Assembly (NCBI RefSeq): GCF_000380245.2 | Contig: NZ_HG428741.1 | Span: 995,435-1,059,434, forward strand | Source: Bacillus massiliigorillae | GTDB lineage: Bacteria; Bacillota; Bacilli; Bacillales; DSM-1321 | Direction: 5' to 3' | DNA: 64,000 nt | Shown: positions 18,104-26,665 of the stretch, piece by piece | How the letters are laid out: the number at the start of each line of letters is the position of its first letter | How positions within the stretch are numbered: position 1 is the stretch's first letter | The notes under the pieces: generated by a model | Seen by the model: the letters and a program-made list of their open reading frames with translations, nothing else | What the model was told of the DNA's origin: nothing | The model's database searches: none | Translations under genes and position numbers: made by a program

Positions 18104-19066
18104 ATGAAAAAAATAGGGATTGTTTTTCTATTGTCAGTGTTGCTTATTGCTGGTTGCCAGCAAGATACGTTGGCGGCAATTCCATCTGATACATCTTTTG
18201 TAGCAAGCGTAAATATTAAAGATGGTAGCATATCGTTTGTTAATAGTGAAAACATGCAAATCATGGCAGAGTGGGATATTCATAAGCCTTTTACAGGTGC
18301 AATCCTATTGCCGAATCACGATCAAATTGCACTATACGGGAAACAAATGTCTTCGATACTTGTGTATTCATTAAGTAAGGGTAAGCTTATTGATGAGTGG
18401 CAAGTAGGGGAAGGTATCGTTATGATAAGTGCAATCAATGGGGGTAAAGAGCTAGCTTTAGTTGATCAATTGACCAATTCTATTCGAATTATTTCTCTAC
18501 AAGGAAAACAACTTCGCTCTGTGAAAGTAGGCGATAAGCCTATTTCAATTCATGAAGATCAACGGACTAAACATTTATATGTAGTCAATTTCAATGATAA
18601 TAAAATTACAGTTTTACAATCCAACACATTAAAAACCACAAAAGAAATTAACATCAACCCATTTTCAACAGGAATAATGATTCGTAGTCAAGAAAAGCAA
18701 ATTTGGGTAGGAGGGCATGGTAAAGGGAATCATATAGAAGACAATGTTCATATTTATTCAACCGAAAGCGGTGAGTTAATGAAGACTTTACGTACGCCTT
18801 CGATGCCTATTCATTTTTTGTCGTACAAAGATAATGTTTATATTGTGAGTCACGGTACGAGTACGGTCTATAAATATAAAGATATGAATCAAGTGGCTTC
18901 TTTAAAAGTTGGAGTGAATCCCTTTGAAATGAAACGAGTAAAAGAAAAATTAGTTCTTGCTTCATACGATAGTAATGAACTTCATGTGATTGATCCAGAG
19001 AAATTTATCGTAGAGAAAACCATTAAGGTCGGAAAAGGACCGTTTCAATTAGTTATAAGGGAGTAG
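18104..19066 (+). CDS. Lipoprotein with YVTN-type β-propeller
   Basis: 320 residues. Signal peptide ends in lipobox LIAGC (Cys 18 or so). The mature part is built of repeating strands with VGDKPISIH, YVVNFNDNKI, VGVNPFEM and VGKGPFQLV blocks, as in YncE/YVTN propellers. Start ATG 18104 follows AAGGGG; an upstream in-frame ATG would bury the signal peptide. It is nine bases from a response regulator gene and the four genes to 21595 appear to be one operon. A surface sensor or binding partner for the kinase is a plausible inference. Confidence 0.75.
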   Translation: MKKIGIVFLLSVLLIAGCQQDTLAAIPSDTSFVASVNIKDGSISFVNSENMQIMAEWDIHKPFTGAILLPNHDQIALYGKQMSSILVYSLSKGKLIDEWQVGEGIVMISAINGGKELALVDQLTNSIRIISLQGKQLRSVKVGDKPISIHEDQRTKHLYVVNFNDNKITVLQSNTLKTTKEININPFSTGIMIRSQEKQIWVGGHGKGNHIEDNVHIYSTESGELMKTLRTPSMPIHFLSYKDNVYIVSHGTSTVYKYKDMNQVASLKVGVNPFEMKRVKEKLVLASYDSNELHVIDPEKFIVEKTIKVGKGPFQLVIRE

Positions 19067-19074
19067 GTACATAG

Positions 19075-19764
19075 ATGGTAAAGTATAGAGTTCTTGTTGT
19101 TGATGACGAAGAGGATATGAGGCATTTAGTAGAAATGTATTTATTGAATTCTGGTTTTGATTGTACGCAAGCGAGTAATGGTAAAGAAGCTTTAGAGAAA
19201 TTGGGAACAGAACATATTGATGTAGTACTTCTTGACATTATGATGCCAATTCAAGATGGCTTTGAAGTTTGTAAAGAAATTAGAAATTTTTCTGACGTAC
19301 CGATTATTTTTGTAAGTGCCAAAGGTGAAGAGTGGGATAAAGTAAAAGGACTAAAACTTGGTGGAGACGATTATGTTGTGAAGCCATTTAGCCCAGGAGA
19401 ACTAATGGCTCGTATTGAATCAGTATTAAGAAGAGCTGGAAAGAAGAGTGAACCGATAGAAGAAGACCAAATTGTATACGGAAATATCTCTATTAATAAT
19501 CGCTCTAGAAAAGTTATGGTTGGAAAAGAAACAATTACTTTAACGTTGAAAGAATATGAATTATTAAACTTTTTAATTTTACATACAAATCAAGTATTAA
19601 GTAGAGAGCAATTATTAGAACGTATATGGGGTAACGACTATAGTGGTTCTTTACGAACAGTTGATACACATGTGAAAACACTTCGTATGAAACTGAAAAC
19701 GGCCGACTATATTCAAACTGTATGGGGTATTGGTTATAAATTTGAGGCGGCAGATGAAAATTAA
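19075..19764 (+). CDS. OmpR/PhoB-family response regulator
   Basis: 229 residues. Receiver domain with acidic pair VVDDEED, phospho-acceptor Asp54 in VVLLDIMMP, and K in KPF near residue 104. C-terminal winged helix ends TVWGIGYKFE, characteristic of OmpR types. Overlaps the kinase gene by 11 bases. Targets unknown. Confidence 0.9.
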   Translation: MVKYRVLVVDDEEDMRHLVEMYLLNSGFDCTQASNGKEALEKLGTEHIDVVLLDIMMPIQDGFEVCKEIRNFSDVPIIFVSAKGEEWDKVKGLKLGGDDYVVKPFSPGELMARIESVLRRAGKKSEPIEEDQIVYGNISINNRSRKVMVGKETITLTLKEYELLNFLILHTNQVLSREQLLERIWGNDYSGSLRTVDTHVKTLRMKLKTADYIQTVWGIGYKFEAADEN

Positions 19765-21157
19765 GTCTTATAGTTTGCAGCAAAAGCTTTGGATTTTTCT
19801 TTTTACGATTACATTAGTCAGTATTCTATTTGCTTATAGTTTGTCACAAGTTTTTTATCAGAAGCTATATGTTGATTATGTGAAGGAAAACTTGGAATTA
19901 CAAGTTGAACAGCTATCGAGTGATTATAAAGGTGGTCCCTTAACAGATACCTTTAAAAAACAAGTAGAATGGTTGAATTCTAAAACTCATGGAGAATTAT
20001 TTGTAGTTAATAATCCACGTGAATTAAGTGCTTGTCTTCCTTTTGAGATTGATTATAAGACTTTAATTTCAGAGGATGAAAGGCAATCATTATTAGCTGG
20101 TAAGGCTGTTTTCAAAAAGGGGTTTGAAGAACGCTTCCAGCGAGATATTGTTGCTGTTATCTATCCGTTACTAGATAATGGAAGATTAGAAGGTATTATT
20201 TATTCCTATATTCCATTAACGAGTATGAATGAATTCACGCAAGAGTATACGTATGTTTGGTTTATTGCAGGGTTCTTGTTTATTGTTCTTATGTTCTTCC
20301 TTGGGGTGAAAGTCATTAACATTATGGTTAAGCCTCTGAAAGAAATGAAGACAGCGGCTATGAGAATGGCAAAAGGTGATTATTCTACAGTAATAGATAT
20401 TAGTGGTCGAGATGAAATTGGTAGCCTTGCTCAAGCATTTAATCAAATGTCTCAATCAATTCAGGAAGAGGATGAACGGAAACGTGACTTCCTTGCTGAT
20501 ATTTCACATGAATTACGGACGCCGCTTAGTTATGTAAAAGGATATACACAAGCATTACTAGATGGTCTAGTGCAAAGTAAAGAAGATGAACGGAAATACT
20601 TACAGTTAATTTCTCGAGAAACAAAGAAATTGCAAAATCTCGTACAGGATTTATTAGATTTAACAAAGTTAGAATCTAAAACCTTTGTTATAAATCCAAA
20701 TCCAGTCGCTTTTGCACAGTTCATTGAAGATTTCATGGAGAAATACGTATCTATCTTACAGGACAAGAAAATAAATCTGAAACTGGATTTAAATCCAGAA
20801 GTGATAATAAGTGGTGATGAGGTTCGTTTAGAACAAATCATCCAAAATATTCTTGAAAATGCTTTAAGATATACGGAGGCAGATGGTACAATTTCGTTAA
20901 CTCTTACTGAAGAAGGAAACAACTGTGTATTAACAATCGAGGATACCGGACGAGGCATTAGCGAGGATCATTTAGAGAAAATTACCCAAAGATTTTATCG
21001 TGTAAATAAAGCACGATCACGATTTGATGGTGGTACAGGGATTGGGCTATCAATTGTGGAAAAATTAATGGAATTACACAAAGGTCAAATGACTATCGAG
21101 AGTGAGCTTCATAAGGGAACTAAAGTAATTCTTGTTTTTCCGTTATTAGATTTGTAG
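19754..21157 (+). CDS. Sensor histidine kinase
   Basis: 467 residues. Two membrane helices (about 13-33 and 163-185) flank an extracellular sensor region. HAMP follows, then HisKA with phospho-His252 in DISHELRTPLSY, then the ATPase domain with N box NILENALRY, G1 DTGRGIS and G2 GGTGIGLSIV. Start ATG 19754 overlaps the regulator gene; longer starts lie inside it. The signal is unknown. Flanking lipoprotein genes suggest a cell-envelope stimulus. Confidence 0.9.
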   Translation: MKIKSYSLQQKLWIFLFTITLVSILFAYSLSQVFYQKLYVDYVKENLELQVEQLSSDYKGGPLTDTFKKQVEWLNSKTHGELFVVNNPRELSACLPFEIDYKTLISEDERQSLLAGKAVFKKGFEERFQRDIVAVIYPLLDNGRLEGIIYSYIPLTSMNEFTQEYTYVWFIAGFLFIVLMFFLGVKVINIMVKPLKEMKTAAMRMAKGDYSTVIDISGRDEIGSLAQAFNQMSQSIQEEDERKRDFLADISHELRTPLSYVKGYTQALLDGLVQSKEDERKYLQLISRETKKLQNLVQDLLDLTKLESKTFVINPNPVAFAQFIEDFMEKYVSILQDKKINLKLDLNPEVIISGDEVRLEQIIQNILENALRYTEADGTISLTLTEEGNNCVLTIEDTGRGISEDHLEKITQRFYRVNKARSRFDGGTGIGLSIVEKLMELHKGQMTIESELHKGTKVILVFPLLDL

Positions 21158-21184
21158 TATTTTACGGACAAAGGGGAAAAGGGA

Positions 21185-21595
21185 ATGAAGAAAATATGGT
21201 TGTTATTATTTAGTGTTCTTTTACTTACTGCTTGTGGAACGAAGTCTACGTCTGAAAAGGCGGATGAAGAATTGGCGTACCTAGATGTAAAGCTAACGAT
21301 TAATCCTGAATCAGCCAAGATTAATGAACCTGTTCGATTTCAAGCAAAGGTTATGTATGGAGACAAGTCTGTAAAAGATGCTGATGAAGTAAGTTTCGAA
21401 ATATGGCGCTCTCTCAGTGATAAACATGAAAAAATTGCTATTCAACATAGTAAAGATGGTATATATGAGCTAGAGAAAAACTTTACTGAAGAAGGTACGT
21501 ATTACGTATATGCTCATGTTACTGCTGAAGGAATGCATAGTATGCCTAAGAAAGAGTTTGTTATTGGGCAACCTAGTGAGCCTGAGGAAAAGTAA
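21185..21595 (+). CDS. YtkA/FixH-like lipoprotein
   Basis: 136 residues. Signal peptide with lipobox LLTAC. The mature part has the YtkA-like β-sandwich pattern: ...LDVKLTINPESAKINEPV, then VSFEIWRS, then YYVYAHVTAEGMHSMP with conserved His. Some YtkA-like proteins bind copper. It is the last gene of the lipoprotein-regulator-kinase operon and is followed by a terminator. Confidence 0.75.
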   Translation: MKKIWLLLFSVLLLTACGTKSTSEKADEELAYLDVKLTINPESAKINEPVRFQAKVMYGDKSVKDADEVSFEIWRSLSDKHEKIAIQHSKDGIYELEKNFTEEGTYYVYAHVTAEGMHSMPKKEFVIGQPSEPEEK

Positions 21596-21622
21596 CAGCA
21601 AGTATATAATATTGTCTTTAAG

Positions 21623-21657
21623 AAAACGTTTCTTATTTATTAAGAGACGTTTTTTTG
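21623..21657 (+). terminator. Terminator of the two-component operon
   Basis: AAAACGTTTCTTA pairs with TAAGAGACGTTTT (one G-T pair), then a T run. Confidence 0.75.
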
Positions 21658-21724
21658 TGTCTTGTTCTTATGTAGCTATTATGCGAATACGTATGAATTA
21701 GGATACTAAAGGTGAGGTGGGAAA

Positions 21725-22195
21725 ATGAAGAACGATCAAACGCAACAAGCACCTCAAAATATAAATTACAACGAAATTTTTTTTCAAGAAAAAGAAATAG
21801 GTGAAGAAATACCAAATCAATGGTCTTTGAAATTAAAGAAGGTTGAGTCAATATTATTGCCTCATACTGTTTCAGATGATTCTTCAGTTTTACAGGCTGT
21901 TGATGTAAAAAGAAGCTTGATTTTAAAGAAAGATGGCAAGGCCTCCATTACGTTTGATATTTCAACTTTAAAAAAATATAGCATTTGCGTAATAAATGAA
22001 AGTGACTACCTAATTACATTTTGTCTTGAACTTAGCCCTAATAATATTAATTTCATAAAAAAAACACCTTATATTGAAGTAGAACCAAGAGGAATAAAGA
22101 TGGTTTCATCGGATGATTATTTAAAATATGCTAGAATTCGGGTTTTAGGAAAGAACATATCATCCGTTATTATCTATTTGCAAGGAGTTAAGTAA
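21725..22195 (+). CDS. Hypothetical protein, β-rich
   Basis: 156 residues, no signal peptide or membrane segment. Alternating hydrophobic strands and the end IRVLGKNISSVIIYLQGVK suggest a β-sandwich, somewhat like DUF6385-type proteins of spore formers; this resemblance is weak. GAGGTGGG ribosome binding site 6 bases before ATG makes expression credible. Not recognised. Confidence 0.55.
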   Translation: MKNDQTQQAPQNINYNEIFFQEKEIGEEIPNQWSLKLKKVESILLPHTVSDDSSVLQAVDVKRSLILKKDGKASITFDISTLKKYSICVINESDYLITFCLELSPNNINFIKKTPYIEVEPRGIKMVSSDDYLKYARIRVLGKNISSVIIYLQGVK

Positions 22196-22546
22196 CGAAT
22201 TATGTTACAAGTATATTAAAATAGTCATTTTTTTGTAATGAATGTCATAAACAAGAGGCATATCAAAAAGTGTCAATAATTATTTATTAGTAGTAAAATG
22301 GAAACCCCGTAACAGTAATGGAGGGATTTCCTTTTTTTATTGAAAAGAGGTAAATAATTGGAAAATAACTGGAAGTCTGCTGTAATAGTATTCATGATAG
22401 TCCTAGAAAATGATGGTAAATGAGATAATGATAATTTTATAGGATGTTTTTCCAATGTAATAATATGGTTCTATTATTACAAAAAACTCGTGTTACGATG
22501 TGTGAGTAAACAACAAATCACGCTTTAACAGGAGGAGTTTTTTATC
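22196..22546 (+). other. Intergenic region before the CAP-domain gene
   Basis: 351 bp without a credible gene. It contains one terminator hairpin (22300-22339) and AT-rich DNA. The strong AGGAGGAG ribosome binding site of the next gene ends it. No clear -10/-35 pair was identified. Confidence 0.5.
22300..22339 (+). terminator. Terminator
   Basis: GGAAACCCC (22300-22308) pairs with GGGATTTCC (22323-22331), with a one-base bulge, followed by eight T. Confidence 0.6.
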
Positions 22547-23326
22547 ATGAATAAAAAGTTTTTATTTACATTAGCTACAGCAGCTACAGTAACATTTACA
22601 GGTTTTGGAGCGATGAACGCAGATGCTGCGTCTAATATATCTACTAATACAGTACAATATGAAAAAGTTCAAAGTGTTGTACAAAATTGCAAGGATGGTA
22701 AAGTAACTACTAAAGTTGTAGTGAAACCTATCGTTATTACAAATAGTACAGTAAATCCTTGTCCAAATACTAAACCGGAAGTTAAGCCTGAAGTAAAACC
22801 AGAAAACAAGCCGGAAGTTAAGCCAGAGAATAAACCTGAAACAAAGCCAGAAACAAAACCAGAGGTAACACCACCAACAACTACACCAGATAGCAGTAAG
22901 CCAGAAGTGGATAACTCAAAACCAGAGCAAGAAAAACCTTCAACTTCAGTTAGTGCTTATGAGCAAAAAGTAGTAGAGTTAACGAATGCAGAGCGTGCGA
23001 AACAAGGTCTTAAGCCATTAACTTTAGATGTTGAATTAAGTAAAGTAGCTCGTATTAAATCACAAGATATGAAAGACAAAAACTACTTTGATCACAACAG
23101 CCCAACTTATGGTTCACCATTTGATATGATGAAGAAATTCGGTATTTCATATAACTATGCTGGAGAAAACATTGCTCAAGGTCAACGTTCACCTGAAGAA
23201 GTTGTAAAAGCTTGGATGAACAGTCAAGGTCATAGAGAAAATATCATGAATCCAAATTATACACATATCGGAATTGGACATGTAGCTGATAATAACTATT
23301 GGACTCAAATGTTTATTGGAAAATAA
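22547..23326 (+). CDS. Secreted CAP-domain (SCP/YkwD-like) protein
   Basis: 259 residues. Sec signal peptide (about 1-28, cleavage near ADA-AS), then about 45 residues, then a low-complexity linker of KPEVKPE/NKPE/TKPE repeats (about 80-125), then a CAP domain: ELTNAERAKQGLKPL, FDHNSPTYGSPFDM, AGENIAQG, HRENIMNPNYTHIGIG. This is the arrangement of YkwD of B. subtilis and related spore or wall proteins. The activity of bacterial CAP proteins is mostly unknown. Strong ribosome binding site AGGAGGAG. Confidence 0.85.
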   Translation: MNKKFLFTLATAATVTFTGFGAMNADAASNISTNTVQYEKVQSVVQNCKDGKVTTKVVVKPIVITNSTVNPCPNTKPEVKPEVKPENKPEVKPENKPETKPETKPEVTPPTTTPDSSKPEVDNSKPEQEKPSTSVSAYEQKVVELTNAERAKQGLKPLTLDVELSKVARIKSQDMKDKNYFDHNSPTYGSPFDMMKKFGISYNYAGENIAQGQRSPEEVVKAWMNSQGHRENIMNPNYTHIGIGHVADNNYWTQMFIGK

Positions 23327-23336
23327 TAAAGTATGT

Positions 23337-23377
23337 AAAAAGCAGTGATATTGCCGAAAGGTGTATCACTGCTTTTT
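23337..23377 (+). terminator. Terminator of the CAP gene
   Basis: AAAAAGCAGTGATA and TATCACTGCTTTTT form an exact 14-bp stem. Confidence 0.8.
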
Positions 23378-23423
23378 GAGTTGCAAACAAGAAATAAATG
23401 CATTATTCGGCTGACGGTTATTC

Positions 23424-23900
23424 TTATAGCTCAGTTACATTAATTTCTGAGTATTGTAGATCAGTTGCTTTGGCAAGGCGGATTTCGAGTGTACCATCTC
23501 TATATTGAGCTGTTGCTCCTTTTTTCTTAACGATGGACGGTAGTGTCAAGACATGGCGGTCTTCTTTAGTAGGATATCCTTCCACGATGGAAGTGTTGGA
23601 TGTATGATATATTTTCATATTTTGCATGGAAGAACGATCTTGAATAGGTATTCTTACATACACATCGGTATGAGTCTCAAAGACAGATGCATCAATTGGA
23701 TTTACCGTTTCCTCGTAATCGCTGCTTTGTTGCTCAAAAAATGATGAAGTATTATTAGTGTTCGCTTGATTATTGTATCCACTTTTTTGCCAGTTATTAA
23801 ACATGTTTGACATAAATGATTCCATATCCTTGCCTTCGGTTCCAGCGGTGAAATTCTTCATGTATTTTTGGAAAGGAAACAGAACATTCCACGGATTCAT
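23424..23900 (-). CDS. Hsp20/CotM-like protein
   Basis: 158 residues. N-terminal half is polar and low in complexity (Asn/Gln/Ser), the C-terminal half has an α-crystallin-like strand pattern (DVYVRIPI..., IYHTSNTSIVEG..., GTLEIRLAK). Similar short proteins in bacilli are spore coat proteins (CotM) or small heat shock proteins. Start at 23900 follows GGGAGG at good spacing; a longer frame is less likely. It lies downstream of a second Hsp20-like gene on the same strand. Confidence 0.65.
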   Translation of the reverse strand: MNPWNVLFPFQKYMKNFTAGTEGKDMESFMSNMFNNWQKSGYNNQANTNNTSSFFEQQSSDYEETVNPIDASVFETHTDVYVRIPIQDRSSMQNMKIYHTSNTSIVEGYPTKEDRHVLTLPSIVKKKGATAQYRDGTLEIRLAKATDLQYSEINVTEL

Positions 23901-23987
23901 TAGAAAGAAACCTCCCTTGTAAAAGGAAAAGATTAGTTTCTTTATTATATGCAAGCTTTTACCTATGTGATTGTAAGGTGTGTTTGA

Positions 23988-24425
23988 TTATTTTTTTGAA
24001 ATGTTGAAAGGAACATGAAAATGAGTTTCGGTTTTTGGGATTTTTAAAATAAAAATGCCGTTTTCATAGCTCGCTGTGACGTTGTTGTGAGAAAAAGAGA
24101 AAGGGATGATAAAAGAACGTTTGAATGCGCCAAGAAACCTCTCGCTATGCACTATTTTATGTTCCTCAGAAGGAAAAGGCTCCGGAACATTTCCTTCAAT
24201 GATTAGATTTTGTCCATGAAATGATATTTTAACATGTTCTTTTTTTGTGATTCCTGGAAGTTCAATGTATATAAAGCCTGTTGTTTCGGTTTCAACAATA
24301 TCGATTGGAGGTGTTTTCTTTGGCATGATTTTCTGAAAATCGGTCCAGAATCGATCACCAAGGACATTTTCTGTTTCTTTTGATAAACCTTCCCAATCAG
24401 GCATTGAATTATGGTTATTTGACAT
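23988..24425 (-). CDS. Small heat shock protein, Hsp20 family
   Basis: 145 residues with a clear α-crystallin domain: IDIVETETTGFIYIELPG, ENGIFILKIPKTE, and FLGAFKRSFIIPF matching the β5-β7 region. The start ATG (24425) has its GGTGG ribosome binding site inside the stem of a 19-bp hairpin (24429-24475). An upstream in-frame GTG (24440) lies within the same stem and is less likely. Probably chaperone or spore-associated. Confidence 0.75.
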   Translation of the reverse strand: MSNNHNSMPDWEGLSKETENVLGDRFWTDFQKIMPKKTPPIDIVETETTGFIYIELPGITKKEHVKISFHGQNLIIEGNVPEPFPSEEHKIVHSERFLGAFKRSFIIPFSFSHNNVTASYENGIFILKIPKTETHFHVPFNISKK

Positions 24426-24428
24426 AAT

Positions 24429-24475
24429 AAAAGCCACCACCTTTTCACTAATAATATGAAAAGGTGGTGGCTTTT
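24429..24475 (-). terminator. Terminator of the MATE gene that also contains the hsp20 ribosome binding site
   Basis: Exact 19-bp inverted repeat (24429-24447 and 24457-24475) with a 9-base loop. On the minus strand it follows the MATE stop and ends in TTTTATTATG, where the ATG is the hsp20 start. Its second arm holds AAAGGTGGTGG, the hsp20 ribosome binding site. Confidence 0.75.
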
Positions 24476-24484
24476 TATGAGTTG

Positions 24485-25843
24485 TTACATCGTTTTTATT
24501 ACAAATTTCCGTTTTTGAATATATAACAAACGTGATGCTAAACTAATTGCACCTATTGCTAATCCGACGATTAATCCAACCCAATAACCAAATGCGCCCA
24601 TGCTTGTATAATTTGCAAAAACATAACCTGTTGGTAGACCAATTACCCAGAAAGAGGAAAAGGATAATATAAAAGTAACATTTACATCTTTATATCCTCG
24701 TAAAGCTCCTTGAATCGGGGCCATTATCGCATCTGAAAGCTGGAAAAAGAGCGCAAAAATAAGAAAGTGAGAAGCGAGTGAAATCACTTCTACATCCTTT
24801 GTATAGATAGATGCAATCTCTGCACGGAAGAAATATAGTACGATACCGAATACTAGTGCCATACCGACAGCGAATACCGTCCCTATACGGCTGTACTCAC
24901 GAGCATCATTAAACCTTTTTCCGCCTACTTCAAATCCAACAACAATCGTTAAAGCCATTGAAATACTTAATGGAACCATATAAAGGAATGATGCAAAATT
25001 CATGGCTGTTTGATGAGCTGCTATTGTGATTGTATCAAACGAACTCATTAGCAATGTTACTGCCGCAAAAATACTACTTTCAAAGAAAATAGCTAGTCCA
25101 ATTGGAATGCCAATTTTCAATATTGATATACATTCTTTGAATGAAAATGCTATCCACTTTTTAAAGATATTATATTCTTTAAAAGGATGAATCTTCATAA
25201 TGACTACAATGGAAATAAATAAAATGAGCCAATATGTAATCGCTGAAGCGACTCCTGAACCGACGCCCCCTAATTCGGGAAATCCAAACTTACCAAAGAT
25301 TAAAAAATAATTAAAAAGAACATTGATAGGTAATGCGGTTAATGTTATTAACATTGAGATTCGTGTTTGTCCTAAAGCGTCAATGAATGATCGTAAGACA
25401 CTATAGAAGAATAGTGGAACAATTCCCCAGGATAATGCCACTAAATAATCATGAGCAACTTCTCGAACATGTGGCTCTAAACTCATATTGTTTAAGATAG
25501 GGTTCAAAGTAAAGAAACCGATGAATAAAACAATGATTGCCATAATAATAGATAAATAGGATCCCTGAATAACAGAATACGGCACATCTTTTATTTTTCT
25601 GGCACCAACGAGTTGTGAAACAATTGGTGTGATGGCAATTAATATACCGCTTAAGCCGGTATTGATTGGTACCCATATTGAACTACCGATGGCTACACCT
25701 GCAAGATCGTTTGAAGAATAGTTTCCTGACATAACAGTATCTGCGAAAGTCATCGAGAACAAACCGAGCTGTGTGACAAGGACAGGTAGCATAATTTGTA
25801 AAAATAATAGGGTTTTTTCTTTTCTTGTTCGTGTAATATGCAA
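24485..25843 (-). CDS. MATE-family multidrug efflux protein, NorM-like
   Basis: 452 residues with about 12 membrane helices in two repeats. The N-terminal half has LPVLVTQLGLFSMTFADTVM and the middle GIPIGLAIFFESSIFAAV, both MATE signatures. Na+ or H+ driven export of drugs is known for the family. TTG 25843 is proposed as the start because GGGGAG lies 7 bases upstream; an ATG 36 bases earlier has no such site. Followed by the hairpin terminator at 24429-24475. Confidence 0.85.
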   Translation of the reverse strand: MHITRTRKEKTLLFLQIMLPVLVTQLGLFSMTFADTVMSGNYSSNDLAGVAIGSSIWVPINTGLSGILIAITPIVSQLVGARKIKDVPYSVIQGSYLSIIMAIIVLFIGFFTLNPILNNMSLEPHVREVAHDYLVALSWGIVPLFFYSVLRSFIDALGQTRISMLITLTALPINVLFNYFLIFGKFGFPELGGVGSGVASAITYWLILFISIVVIMKIHPFKEYNIFKKWIAFSFKECISILKIGIPIGLAIFFESSIFAAVTLLMSSFDTITIAAHQTAMNFASFLYMVPLSISMALTIVVGFEVGGKRFNDAREYSRIGTVFAVGMALVFGIVLYFFRAEIASIYTKDVEVISLASHFLIFALFFQLSDAIMAPIQGALRGYKDVNVTFILSFSSFWVIGLPTGYVFANYTSMGAFGYWVGLIVGLAIGAISLASRLLYIQKRKFVIKTM

Positions 25844-26009
25844 TATAGTCTCCCCATTTCTTTGTGCATATCTGAGCATTATAACATATATAAATTGTAG
25901 GATGAAAACTTATAATTTTCCGATAAATAAGCAGGGAAAGGCTTGTCATACATTTCATTTTTGTACATATATTGAATACTATAATGTAGAGGTTAGGGGG
26001 GCACTAATA

Positions 26010-26156
26010 GTGGCGTACAAGTATTCAAAAGGGTGGTATTTATCACAACTAAAGTCAATTGGGATTACGAAACATCCAATTGAGCGAAAAAAGTTGGAAT
26101 TGTATAAGACATTTATTGTTAGGAAAATATATTTAGATAATTTTATTAAAAAATGA
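26010..26156 (+). CDS. Small DUF2639 (YflJ-like) protein
   Basis: 48 residues from GTG 26010, preceded by a GGGGGG tract. The sequence YSKGWYLSQLKSIGI, HPIERKKLELYKTF, IVRKIYLDNF matches the DUF2639 family of bacilli, usually 40-50 residues. Function unknown; related genes are often sporulation-expressed. A longer frame upstream lies antisense to the MATE gene and is not real. Confidence 0.75.
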   Translation: MAYKYSKGWYLSQLKSIGITKHPIERKKLELYKTFIVRKIYLDNFIKK

Positions 26157-26239
26157 AACGTATAGTCTAGTCGTTCGTATATTATTATAAGAGAAAAAGA
26201 ATTCCATCATAAGGTGGAAGGAAAAAAGGAGTTTTTATT

Positions 26240-26560
26240 ATGGCATCTAGGGATGACAGATTGTTAGCAGCATTAATTTATGTTATTAGTTTTTTTACTG
26301 CATTTATTGGACCGCTTATTATATGGTTATTGCAAAAAGACAAATCATCATTTATCGACTATCATGGTCGTGAATATTTTAACTTTTTCATTTCATATAG
26401 TGTGTATGGGCTTATTTCTTTCTTGCTGACCTTCTTATTAATAGGTTTCGTTATTGGACCAATTGTTGGTATTGCAGGATTTATTTTCACAATCATTGGG
26501 GCTGTCAAAGCTTATGAAGGTACAGAATATCGTTTTCCATTTATCTTTAGAATTTTATAA
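26240..26560 (+). CDS. DUF4870 membrane protein
   Basis: 106 residues with three hydrophobic segments (about 8-30, 50-70, 73-90) and the typical DUF4870 features: an N-terminal D-R-LLAALIY, then FIDYHGREYFNFFISY, then a C-terminal AYEGTEYRFPFIFR. Function unknown. Good AAAGGAG ribosome binding site. Confidence 0.8.
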   Translation: MASRDDRLLAALIYVISFFTAFIGPLIIWLLQKDKSSFIDYHGREYFNFFISYSVYGLISFLLTFLLIGFVIGPIVGIAGFIFTIIGAVKAYEGTEYRFPFIFRIL

Positions 26561-26600
26561 TCAGAACTAATAATGTTTATTTTAAAAAGCTGACTGAGAA

Positions 26601-26634
26601 GAAAGACTACATCTTATGGATTGTAGTCTTTTTT
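26601..26634 (+). terminator. Terminator after the DUF4870 gene
   Basis: AAAGACTACA pairs with TGTAGTCTTT over a 10-base loop, followed by T; a weaker outer stem extends it. Confidence 0.8.
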
Positions 26635-26665
26635 TCTTAGTCACTTTTATTAATAAGGTGGTCAA

